A DNA stretch of 43,519 nt from NCBI RefSeq assembly GCF_001949145.1, contig NW_019091646.1, forward strand, positions 1-43,519. The letters run 5' to 3'. Shown one piece after another: positions 32,230-42,037 of the stretch (position 1 is its first letter; the number at the start of each line of letters is the position of its first letter). A model generated the notes under the pieces. The model was not told the origin of the DNA and did no database searches. It was given only the letters and a program-made list of their open reading frames with translations. Origin of the DNA: Acanthaster planci (taxonomy: Eukaryota > Echinodermata > Asteroidea > Valvatida > Acanthasteridae). A program made the position numbers and the translations under genes.

Positions 32230-33000
32230 CTAACCAAAGCTATTGTGAGTTCCATCACTGACTTCTTCATGTATCTGTTCTACTCGGGCCTCCAGGCTGC
32301 CACCATCTGTAACTACCAGTTGGCCTTGGTGGCTGTCCACTCAGGCTTCATGTCTCTGTTAATTCTGCTATCCATCATCTCCTTTGAGGGTTGTTTGTTG
32401 AGTGTCCTCACGTTAAATGCCTTGTCTTATCCTGGGACCTCGGAAGCATTCTTGCCGGTCCCCCCTTCAAACCACTGCTTGATGCGTCTGACCTGCATCT
32501 CAGCATCAAGTTGGCATTCCTCCTCGCAGCTATTAGTTGAGACAAGGTAGCGAGCTTCATGCCCTATCGATTGCCGAGGGTCACATCTGTTGGGAGCCAC
32601 ACGGGGTTCATCTCATCTCAACCATCGGGTTCCTGAAAACTAGACACCTACCTTCCAGCCTCCGGACATATTCGTCCCTGATATAACCTTACTTTTGGGA
32701 GACGATGCTGACAAGAGGTGGTGTTCGGTCCGGACTCTCAAATGGTACCTTTCTAGGACCAAGCATCGCCGTGCGTCCAATTCCCAGCTTTTCCTCACCA
32801 CGACAAAACCTTTCCACCCTACGTCAAAGGACACTATTGCCCAATGGACCGTCTCGGCCATCATCTTCACAGAGTGCTACCTGAAAGATGTTCTGTGGAG
32901 CAAGACAGCCCATGGCAGAGCGACCCTGCGCTTGGCAGTCCAGTCAACATCCAAAGCTGTTCCGGACCAGGCAGTGGACAGTTCAGCTTAGGAGTTTCTC
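32230..33000 (+). pseudogene. DIRS tyrosine recombinase (broken)
   Basis: The N-terminal core-binding segment lies at 32,245-32,340 (SITDFFMYLFYSGLQAATIC, then YQLALVAVHSGF). A WDLGSILAG, PPFKPL and IKLAFLLAAIS segment follows in another frame at about 32,430-32,540. The catalytic-domain strand TLKWYLSRTKHRR, then SQLFLTTTKP, is at 32,730-32,815 in the frame 32,695-32,991. Frame changes and a stop lie where the first catalytic arginine is expected. The terminal tyrosine was not identified. It is inactive. Confidence 0.75.
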
Positions 33001-33094
33001 CTGGTGAGTGCCTCTTGCGACACCCACTTTGTTTCCTCTCTTAGTAATTATACTCCCATTGCCAACCCACCTCCAGGGTATGGTGCCATTCTGC

Positions 33095-33420
33095 ATATGT
33101 AGGCTGGGCAGGGTTATGTGAATGCAGGAGACTCCTCCCCCACGTGGAGTGGGCCGGGTCTCCTAGTGATACTTCCCCTGCCCAGCCACTCCTCCCCGCC
33201 CCCACATCCTTCCCCCTTTAGCTCCGGTGGCTTTCACTGCTTCGAAAAGAAGGACAAACATGGCGGCGGGACCGCAGTGCATGGTGGAGGGTCAAGGGGC
33301 AGTATGCATAATCAAGTCTTTTTCAGCGAATTGTAATAGGCACATGGGAAAGTTGCATTTGTAGGCTGGGCAGAGGTAAGTATCACTAGGATGCTCGACC
33401 CACTCTACGTGGAGGAGGAT
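33095..33420 (+). repeat. right inverted-repeat structure of the DIRS element
   Basis: Contains the right arm (33,095-33,126) matching 25,899-25,930. It also contains a local inverted pair: 33,131-33,187 (ACGTGGAGTGGG ... CCTAGTGATACTT ... CTGCCCAGCC) against 33,361-33,417 on the other strand, about 85% by eye. GTAGGCTGGGCAG occurs directly at 33,099 and 33,360. Such nested inverted repeats fit the unusual termini of DIRS elements. Confidence 0.65.
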
Positions 33421-34199
33421 TTTACTGTCAAATTCATCTTGTGAGTTTTCAAGATATGCATGTACATGTATTCAGGTTCCCTAAGCCTTACACTGCAGGT
33501 CAATGTATTGCCATTTTTACCTTTGTTTGATTTGGACACAGAAATTCTAGGCATGTCATATGCTTGGCAATATGAAGTCTTATTTTTAAAAGTTTATGAT
33601 CAAAAAAGTATCCACTTCAAAGCTTCCCATGTTGATACAATTATCAAAATAAAAAAATCCCAATTCTAGTCCTGCAGGATCCTAAAGTAGTAATGGCTAG
33701 ATTTACTAAAAAAAAAAGATGATGATGGGTCAGCCAGTGTATCCAAAAGAATGTTTGTAAAGGCCTACCTTAGTTGGTTTCTTTTTTTTTAGAAAAAAAT
33801 CTGATATATGGAATTCAAATCAGTTTTTTTAATCAAATCAGATTCTTAAATGATTGTTTTAAATTGAAGGCAAGTCAGCATAATTATCTATTTCTAAGTA
33901 AGCAAACTTAACTGTACACATTTGTGTTTTAGTTTTCTCTTTATTTTTATGGTTTGTTAGAAAATCAAACAAATCGTGATTTCAACGAAGAGATTTAAAT
34001 AAACAATTGAGTCCCCAGTGTGAGATAAAGCTGGCTTCCAATGTTACCAGCCTGGGGAACACAAGGCTGTACTAGAAAGTGTACTAGACTGTTACCGTTC
34101 ATGCTGAGAAACTGGAGTAATACAAAATGAAAAGTCACCTATGTTCGCAAGGATAGTGATATGCATGTGATATTTACGTACAGTACAATACAGTGAAAC
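33421..34199. other. unannotated AT-rich sequence
   Basis: No gene is recognised; A/T runs occur near 33,710 and 33,784. Confidence 0.5.
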
Positions 34200-34540
34200 T
34201 GTTCACTGTGAATGGAAAAAAAATTCTTGTTGACATTCACATTTCCATTTTACAAGGTGTGAAAGGGTTTTGCTCATTTGGAAAGGCATGACAGTGTTTT
34301 CTCACCTGTTGGAAGGCATGAAATATTTTCCAACTCCATTGAAAGTGTTTTCTTGTGAAAAGGCGTAAAACCTTTTGTGAAAATGTGTTGACATTTTTTC
34401 CCACTTCTGTGGAATCTTTTCACACTTGTGTTGAAAGGCATGAATATGTTTCCCCAGTGTGGAAAACTTTTTCATATTTTGTGAAAATTCTCCAGGAAGA
34501 GAAAAAGTGTGAAGAGCATTTCACATTCCCTGGTTAACTT
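34200..34540. repeat. degenerate repeat of GTGAAAAGGCATGAAAATGTTTTC-like units
   Basis: Many forward and inverted variants of TTGGAAAGGCATGA, TGTGAAAA and TTTTCACAC are packed into 340 bases, so the strand can fold on itself throughout. The ends CACTGTGAATGGAAA and, read inward, CACTGCAAATGAAAG are loosely similar. It may be an old MITE. Confidence 0.5.
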
Positions 34541-37500
34541 TCATTTGCAGTGATGTGTTAATATACGAGCATGATGATCTTAAAACAGACGTAAAAGAAA
34601 CGTTTTTTTAATGAAGACTGACTTAGATTCTTCGATGCAGAGGTACCTTTCAAATGTGGGTCGATAGATTTATGTAACGTACATTTCAGCAGAATGAGTC
34701 AAAAAGCTGCAAATATTATGTACAAGGGCTTCAAATGTTAACAAAGTAGCCCGTGACCGTTTGTCAATTACCCGTACATGCTGTCAAAAACATTCCTTAT
34801 ATATTTTTCTGTAACCAAAGACTGTACGTGTGGCTCTGTGATGTCTTGGCATTAGTTAAAACAATTATTCTCAAATTATGGATGTGCTGAGGGATCTCTA
34901 TTGAGTAGTTCACCATTCAGTGTATGCCTATAAACTTAAAGGAAGAGATCAAACATAGCAATACCATGAAAGCATTTGTGTTGTAAATAAAACATGTCAC
35001 TCATACATATTCTTCTTGTTTTTGCAGTCCGTTTTCTAAACCTATTTTCACAAAGTTACTTTCAAAATGGCCACATTGGGGCATTTAGAACTCACTCAGC
35101 AGTTGAAATAGTGGAATGAATAAATTTTTGTCAATCAGTTTAGATATTACAATAACCTGCTGAGAGAGGGCATTGTTAAAATAACTGGTATCATCCAAGA
35201 GTTACCAAGTGTTGTGGCATCACTTAAAAGTGGCACTCTTATTTAGTTAATTGTTGAGGATATGCATGCACAGTGCATCAGATAGTGTGTTATTTCAGTT
35301 ATTAAGAGGGATATATGACAAATAGGATCATGGTGATATCACACTTGGAGTTAGTTTGTGTGAGGCAGTCCCTGGGATAAGGCTGTTTATTCTATTTTTT
35401 CTTTTTTTTTCTTTTTCTTAAGTAGTATAGAGGTTATACGTTAACGCCTCCTCAGAGGGCAAAAGGTTTGTATTACTGGGATAGGCCAGAGTAAACTTTT
35501 TATACATTCATTGTAACTACAGGGATGCCAGCAACACATAACCTTTATATCTTAAAACATCTAAAAGTGGTGCTCTTAATTGGCAATGCTGGCAAACCAG
35601 TGCTTGTGCATTCAAGCTCCAAAAATACCCCCCAACAGTCAATTTTGAAATTTCTTTTTGGGAAAATATTTAGTTAATATCAGATGTTTGGCCCCTGCAC
35701 TTTCAACTATGGTCCCAACGTGAGTTGATTTCACTTTTTACAATCTTTAAAGGATGTGAAAATGCAGTTGATTCCAATTACTCCTTTATTTGTGGTCTCA
35801 GTGGGCATATTGCATTGAAGGCACTCCCAATGTGCTCCGACTTTGCCCAATTTTGGGATAGAAACAAGTTCATAAGTCATGTTCATTCTTGAAGAACAAG
35901 TTTTTGCAATTAGACAACTGTCTGAGATCATGAGATTTGAGTGATGATATATTTCTGTCTTGAATATTTGCTAACCAAACCCCCATAAGTCACTAGAATT
36001 GGCCAAAGTGGAGTGTGACATAAAAAGTGCAGAGTCCATATTATTTTTTTTATTTAGGCCTGCTTCCTATTGGTAAATGAAATATTATTTATGTGGATCA
36101 TGTTTGTGAAGTGTATCATAAGTTCCTCAAGTTACAAAACTTGGTCCATTTACCTTTTAATCTGCATATGCAGTGCTCTTGATTGAAGTACAATATGTTT
36201 GAAATATTCTGGCAACTAGACCTTGAGGGAGAACCAGTTGTTTCCAAATAAGAAGTATGGTGCAAGTATCCTGTCAAATTTGAAAAAAAATTACAGGTTT
36301 CTTTTGGAAGAAGGAACCTGTCTGAAACCTCCTACTCTCTATTTCCTCCTACTCTATTTCTAATACCTGATCTCTAAACTTTCTATTTCTAATTCCTGAT
36401 CTCTGAACTTTAAACATAAAGAGTTAAATTTTCCAGGGATCAACCTTCAGAGTGACCTAAAATGGGGCATCATAATCGTCAATGATTGGTACACTAACAA
36501 CTTGAATTAGGTATGGATGAATTAGTTATTGTGTACATGTATAATGTAATATACCATCCCTGTTTGTTTTTGCATTCATTATTGACATTTGCACAATTTA
36601 ACTATTAGAATTCAAAAGATTTTGTCGAATGTGTCCTTCTGGGTAGTAATCATTATAATTATAAACAGACCTACACCTACTGGATTTAGATTGTATGAGT
36701 GAAAGCACAGAAAAGCTGTGTTGTAAGTTTGTTTTAAAACCTTACCAATCAGACTCATTTCCTGACTTGCTCCTAAAATCTAACAGAAACCCACGTATTT
36801 GATAGGCATCAAGGCTCTACTGAAGATTTCACAATTGCCCTATCCTGTATCTGACCAGATTTCTGAATAACACACTATTGTATCAGATGCACAAACTCAA
36901 CTGAAAGGAATGAATGCAACCTAACAATGGAATGAAAGGGAGGCCAAAGCCTGCAGCTGGCCATAGAAGGGACTAAATCCTACTTCCTTGGACAATCTAT
37001 TTTTGGGGTTTTTGGTCTATTTTTTTTTATGAATACAATTTCAAGTTGTTTTTTGAGTTATGATTAAGCACAGGGGGTGAACCATTATGCCACATAATTT
37101 TGACCACTTGGACTATTTCCGTTTTTACTTATGTCATCTGGCATTGACTTGTTTGAGAGGTTACGTTTTCCAACAACTTGTCATATTATGGATCATTCCT
37201 CATATTTGGAAATGGCAAATATTCCAGATGGCAAATATTTGTATTTTGGCTATTAAAGTGGTGGCTATGAGATGCTTCAAATTTATTTAACAGTTTTGTT
37301 ATTTTTGAAGTATTGAACTTTTGGGTATGATTCTGAAATGACAAAAAGATGATAATGAATTGATAGAATACAATTCGCACATGAAGACAGTCTCATATCA
37401 AACCTTTATACTCAGACTCTTGGATGAAACTCAATACACAATCTTGTGTTTTTGCCACAGTTTTAATCATTTATTGAAACTTATTTGCCAGACACTGAAT

Positions 37501-37560
37501 TTGTTTGGGCAAGCTGGCATCAGATGTATGGGCTAACAGGCCCCAGACAAATCAACCAGA
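34541..37560. other. unannotated AT-rich intergenic sequence
   Basis: Three kb without a recognised gene, repeat boundary or transposon. Short frames (for example 35,731-35,931 minus and 37,087-37,290 plus) have no domain. Confidence 0.5.
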
Positions 37561-38307
37561 CAATCAATGGACACCCACATTCCATGTACATGACATTTGG
37601 CCCCCAGGCCAGTCATTAACTAATGGGTACCAAGGAGCAATCATACTGGGGTACAGCCATGGTTTGTTATGGAATATACAGCACACCCAAACCCCATGGG
37701 TACAGAGAGGGAATGACTGACCCTTTACTGTGTATACACATATCCATATCAACAATATCCACTAAATAAAAGCGATGCATGTCAAATCATGTACTAGTAC
37801 AGGTACGTATTAGGAAATAGCCGTCACCGAATCCTGTTAGAAAAATGCCACTTTTTAATGAAATCTGTGAGAGAAGGTAGGAGCTGGTGTGGTGGCGAGC
37901 AAATTGAAGCAGCTTGCACAAGTGCCGTGGCAGAATGACTCACACAATGTGCATTCCCCTCCTAAACTGGATGTTGTACATGATTAGTACTTTGACCCTT
38001 CGCCTGATTGGAAAGAACGCTTGGCTGTGATTGGCTTTAACACTTTGGCTGTGATAGGTCAAAAGTCTTAACTGTGATTGGCTGATTCTACGAATAATTA
38101 GTGCTAAAATCCTCCCATAGAATCTCAACTTTGTGAAAACATTGATTTGTGAGGGTTAAATCTACAACATGGAGGGGTAAATTGAGCGTTAACAATGCAG
38201 ATATGCTAACAGTAATGTTGAAAATGGTGTTTATTATTAATCAAGTATGTCAACAACTAAATATTGTCAATGATGCAAAAGAGAAAAACCACTCAATGAA
38301 TTTAAAC
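37561..38307. other. intergenic sequence with a small inverted pair and an ATTGG cluster
   Basis: GGCCAGTCATT near 37,607 and its inverted partner AATGACTGACC near 37,712 could bound a 0.11-kb hairpin-type element. At 37,999-38,085 four GATTGG/GATAGG words (inverted CCAAT boxes), three of them in TGTGAT(T/A)GG, lie in 90 bases and resemble NF-Y sites. No gene start is recognised next to them. Confidence 0.35.
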
Positions 38308-38835
38308 TTAACCACTTCCTGCTGGGGAATCCGGGATTGGAGACGTATGGTTTATATGGGTGGCCGGGGTCTCCGAACTCAGACAAAGGAAACAGGGCCC
38401 TGTAACAAAAGAGCGTACTCCGAACAAAAGACCAGGCTGCGGGGCATTACCGACTTTTTTAATCCAGCCTTGTTTTGAAACAGTATACCAGGGTTTGGGA
38501 CATTGAGAGCGAGCGGATTACCACCGGGGACAAAAGCACTCCACCACCGCAGTGATGCGGCACACAGCACCGCTGCACACTAATCTGGCCCCTATTGAAA
38601 AGAAGTCAGCAGTGCNCTGGGCTCTGTTTGCAAGGCTGCTGGCCTGGCTGAAATACTCGGGCGTCAATGAGGGTCACCTGTCAACTTAGAGGAGTGCCTA
38701 AAGATTACTTGGTGCAGCTATAAACGACCGTTAAATGAAATGATGAGTTTTTAAGGATTTTGAAAACGGAAAAAAGATATTCATGCCGGCCCAGCATCAT
38801 CAACATTGAAAAATACCCCGGCATGAAGTGGTTAA
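38308..38835. mobile_element. piggyBac-like MITE, copy 2
   Basis: TTAA on both sides (38,308-38,311 and 38,832-38,835) with inverted ends TTAACCACTTCCTGCTGGG and, read inward from the right, TTAACCACTTCATGCCGGG. The reverse complement aligns with 21,419-22,016 over much of its length. It contains a single N near 38,616. Confidence 0.85.
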
Positions 38836-38879
38836 AGTAAAAACGGGATTATATCGCATATTGCTATCCGTGTACAGAA

Positions 38880-39049
38880 AAACGTTTCAAATGTCTCAAT
38901 TGTAAACATGAAATTTATAAATGCAAATGCCCAGAGTGTCGACCCGTTTGCCCTCACAGAAAAACAAACAGAGATGTCAAGACTGTCACGATTCCGTAAT
39001 TTGTCAGCACCACAAATACAAGTCTAATTGTTATTTTTGTAGACCTTAA
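38880..39049 (+). pseudogene. Cys/His-repeat zinc-binding protein, C-terminal remnant (frameshifted)
   Basis: One frame gives FKCLNCKHEIYKCKCPEC followed by a VCPHRK segment. One frameshift (near 38,975) restores CQDCHDSVICQHHKYKSNC and CYFCRP before a TAA at 39,047. The spacing C-x2-C-x(3-5)-C-x-H-x6-C-x2-C is repeated, a pattern I associate with Cys/His-repeat proteins of large DNA viruses and some protists and algae. The MITE abuts its left side. Whether it belongs with the gene block at 40,674-43,359 is inference. Confidence 0.5.
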
Positions 39050-39250
39050 GTGATACTAGCTTAAATAAATAACTTTAATAAATAAAATTATAAAACAATG
39101 ATAAACAAGAGATATATTGTAACTGATTGTCACAAATTACCTAATCAAAATTGTTAAGACCCAAACGTCATATATTGACCTTTTGATTCAAATAATCTCG
39201 TTATAGAAGAACCTGTAATGTGAAATGGTTTTTGTTATTCACCTATATAG

Positions 39251-40289
39251 TGTTACGCTCCCACAAATTGTTCCCTTACATGCATGCAGACTATAGTGTA
39301 CACTCTACTGCACACACCACTTACCCCACAACGAGCGTGCAATGACCATCTACTGTACATGTACATATAGATTACACGCGTTGTAGTGTACACAGTGCAT
39401 TGCATTCCACGCGCGACCCTATTGCTCTATGCTGCAACATGCCCTTGAAGCGCAACTCCAAAGCACACTTCCAACTTTGTCATTTTCCCCCAAATCCTCC
39501 TCAGAGTCGATCCTACTTTCAGTCGCACATATAACCTGTACATTCGACCCATAGAGACCCCCAACTCATACCGTATGTGTCCCGCCAAACCACACACCGA
39601 AAACCTGTGTCCGATCACGGCACAGCGAGGTCAATTACCTCCGCTCACCCTCAGTTTTGTCCCGTAAGAATTACGTGTAGATTTCCTAGCCATCCAGAGT
39701 CTAAGTGATGTACACAACCCAATGTATCTAGAAAGGCTCACCCTTTCCTTTCCATCGTTGACCAAGTCCCCCGTAGCTCACCCACAAGCAGCCTTTCACC
39801 CTCCCGCTCCCAAATTTCTCGGACCTTATTGCTCTCCAGAAACTAAATCAGCGAAGACCAAGTGTGTACAAAATCCCCATAGACTTTTCTTCCATAGACT
39901 TTCTACATGTATGAATTATTCATACTACCCCAATCCAATGCTCCCATTGGCTAAAACGCGGCCCCAAAAGTCTATATAAAGCGACCAGCTCCAACGGTTA
40001 GCATCGATCATCCCGAGCTGGCAGCTTTGGAGAGACAACTCCCTGACCGTTTGTGAGTGTATAGCTCCAGTATGAACAACCTTTCTATCACTCCCAGATT
40101 TGGACGAGCAGTATTCGAGTAGTATCCAGCCTTATACAATTAGAAGTTGCTCATTGTAAATACGGAGAAGTGTAAATAATTTTTCGGAATAAAACAGTAG
40201 TGCGTGTATAAGTCAGTCCAATGACTCTCATTCTTTATAACGACTCCCTACCCCAAGAGAAACGTAAAAGTACTATTATTACAATAACA
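39251..40289 (+). mobile_element. probable solo LTR of an LTR retrotransposon
   Basis: Starts TGTTACGC and ends ATAACA, so it has the TG...CA ends with a short TGTTA/TAACA inverted terminus. Inside, in the correct order, are CCAAT boxes (about 39,929 and 39,946), a TATA box TATATAAA (39,973-39,980) and a polyadenylation signal AATAAA (40,189-40,194). No primer-binding site follows and no polypurine tract precedes, so a solo LTR is the best reading. No clear target duplication is seen; a host promoter is the alternative. Confidence 0.5.
39973..39980 (+). promoter_or_regulatory. TATA box of the probable LTR
   Basis: TATATAAA, preceded by CCAAT/ATTGG boxes 25-45 bases upstream and followed by an AATAAA 209 bases downstream, as in an LTR promoter. 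Confidence 0.55.
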
Positions 40290-40344
40290 AAAAAACATTT
40301 AATACGGGTGTTTCACAATAGTGCGCCTCCAAGAGTTTGCAACA

Positions 40345-40605
40345 AATATCTGGGCTTACCAAAAACTATCTGAGCTGATCAAAAATATCCAACCACCCCC
40401 AAAAACTCGAGCTGACTAACAATACCCGAGCTAACCAAAAATATCAGAGTAGACCAACAAATATCTGAGCAGACCAAAAAATATCTGAGCCAACCAAAAA
40501 TACCCAAGCTGACTACAAAAACTCCACCCAACCAAAAATATCCGAGCAGAATACAAATATCTGAACCAACCAAAAACTCGAGCCAACCCGAGCCCACTAC
40601 ATAGG
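40345..40605. repeat. minisatellite, unit about 19-21 bases
   Basis: About 12 degenerate copies of (A)CCAAAAATATC(T/C)GAGC(A/C)(G/A). The long minus-strand frames across it (40,597-40,379) are a by-product of the repeat. It sits between the LTR and the first gene of the right-hand block. Confidence 0.8.
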
Positions 40606-40673
40606 AAAGCCACCGACAACATCTATATCGTATACCGCTTTTTAAAAATAAGATTACTATATATTAGAAGAAG

Positions 40674-41591
40674 ATGAAATCCAATCAGATAGAAACAATC
40701 TGCCTACGCAAACTGGGTCTCCGCTCCCAAAAACGCATTGGCCCCGCTTTGCTACTGTCCAACGCGTACCAGAACAATTTGCTCTGCGACGTTTCCACCT
40801 GGGACTACGTATCAAATTGCCGAGACCAGCCGAAAGATCTAGAGCTTATCCAGAACGAATTTGTCGACGACATCTACGTTTTTGGCTTTGTATCTCGAAA
40901 GGTGGTTCTAGAGGTCAAGGGGCAGCTTACACCTGTTGGAAAGCGAGGAAAATTCCCACGCGAAATGTATAGTCAAAACAATCTCACTCGCTTTCCAACA
41001 AGTCTACGAAACGTTTTGCTCCACGAAAATCGTACATATGGCGCACGCAGACAGCAATTGCAAAATTGGGGAAAGGGATCCGCAACAACGGCAAATACCG
41101 AGCGCTGGTGTCAAAATGGCAGAAACTACAGAAACAAAAAGAAGACCCCTATGCATATTACCAGGTAAATATAGACGTTTCCGAAATACCTATCGGAAAG
41201 ATCGCCGATCGACTACAGGTGGTAGAAAATTTGCTGTCTCCCCACGGGGTAGGCTTCTGTAGCATCGACTACACCCTGGATTTTGCGTGCACGTTCGACC
41301 CCGAAGCATTGGAGCGCTGAATTGCCAAGGAAGAATAGGCGATCGTCTATATCTACAACAACAGAAAAAACACCGGTAGGAATTGTATATCTTGGGTCGA
41401 GCGGACCGAGTGGGAAGAAAAACAGACCAAAATATACAACAAGGTGGTTTCCAATATTGAAGCTGGTGACGTTCGAAAGCAATTCGGTACGTATCTGGCA
41501 AACGTCGTTTCTTGCCGAAATAGACACTTGCGGAAAAACATTTTCGGATCCTAGAGCGATAGCCCACGGTTGTACGAGGATTGAGTTTTAG
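40674..41591 (+). pseudogene. decayed gene of the virus-like block, possible rolling-circle replication initiator
   Basis: The first frame (from ATG 40,674 to about 40,930) gives an N-terminal part with VDDIYVFGFVSRKVV. After one or more frameshifts, a second frame (about 41,054-41,552) runs through DPYAYYQVNIDVSEIPI, GVGFCSIDYTLDFACTFD, WVERTEWEEKQTKIYNKVV and an E-x-G-D-V-R-K segment, with in-frame stops TGA at 41,318 and TAG at 41,336. A frameshift near 41,542 leads to AIAHGCTRIEF before a stop. The KxYNK ... GxTRxE pattern resembles Rep-type initiators, but I see no certain HUH motif. The function is a guess. It converges with the minus-strand genes. Confidence 0.4.
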
Positions 41592-41885
41592 TTTCGAGTT
41601 TCTGGTTTGTAGTTTCAATATTGTATTTCTAAGTTTGCAGTTTCTAGTTCCTTTCTAGTTTCTAGTTCCTTTCTATAGTTCCAAGCTTGTAGTTTCTAAT
41701 TTGTAGTTTCGAGTTTGCCCCGAGTTTCTAGTTCCTTTCTAGTTTTCGGTTTCTAGTTTCTGGTTTGTAGTTTCGAGTTTGCAGTTTTTAGTTTGCAGTT
41801 TCTGGTTTGTAGTTCCAAGTTTGTAGTTTCTAGTTTGTAGTTTCGAGTCCCGAGTTTCTGGTTTCAAGTTCCTTTTTTCAAGTTT
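41585..41885. repeat. minisatellite, 7- and 14-base GTTTSTA-type units
   Basis: Degenerate GTTTGTA / GTTTCTA / GTTTCGA heptamers over 300 bases. Because 7 is not a multiple of 3, the minus-strand translation is a 7-codon repeat of KLxTxNQ/YKLETTN type, which keeps a long frame open. It fills the end of the small minus-strand frame that follows. Confidence 0.85.
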
Positions 41886-42008
41886 AGTTTCTACAGGATT
41901 TTGGGTATATAATATAGGAAAGGAAAGAGGGCAGGGGGGTCTTATGATGACATCTCTCAATTTAAACGTCTGCTCGCTCTCGGTTAAGTAAAACGTGTGA
42001 GTCTCCAT
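41880..42008 (-). pseudogene. unidentified small gene of the virus-like block, tail replaced by minisatellite
   Basis: The ATG at 42,008 opens a frame (THTFYLTESEQTFKLRDVII, about 40 non-repetitive codons) only 29 bases after the end of the TFIIB-like gene, on the same strand. It then runs into the minisatellite, so the rest of the gene is either lost or the ORF is accidental. No family is recognised. Confidence 0.3.
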
Positions 42009-42037
42009 TTTATTATATAAGTTTCTTGTTTGTCAAT

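Larger units (their letters stand above)
25899..33420 (+). mobile_element. DIRS-like retrotransposon, plus-strand copy, with insertions
   Basis: Plus-strand order: 5' region with tandem repeats (to 28,010), gag-like ORF (28,080-28,800), reverse transcriptase (28,830-29,535), a 1.3-kb insertion holding an assembly gap (29,536-30,821), reverse-transcriptase C-terminus and RNase H (30,822-31,530), the C-terminal extension (31,530-31,830) and tyrosine recombinase (32,230-33,000). An inverted repeat (25,899-25,930 against 33,095-33,126, 30 of 32 bases) and a second inverted pair at the right end (33,131-33,187 against 33,361-33,417) may be its inverted termini. The coding region is badly broken. 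The left limit is inferred. Confidence 0.7.

Noticed and set aside
40379-40622. Minus-strand frames rich in GYFWL/IFLV repeats
   Set aside because: They are generated by the 19-21-base minisatellite.
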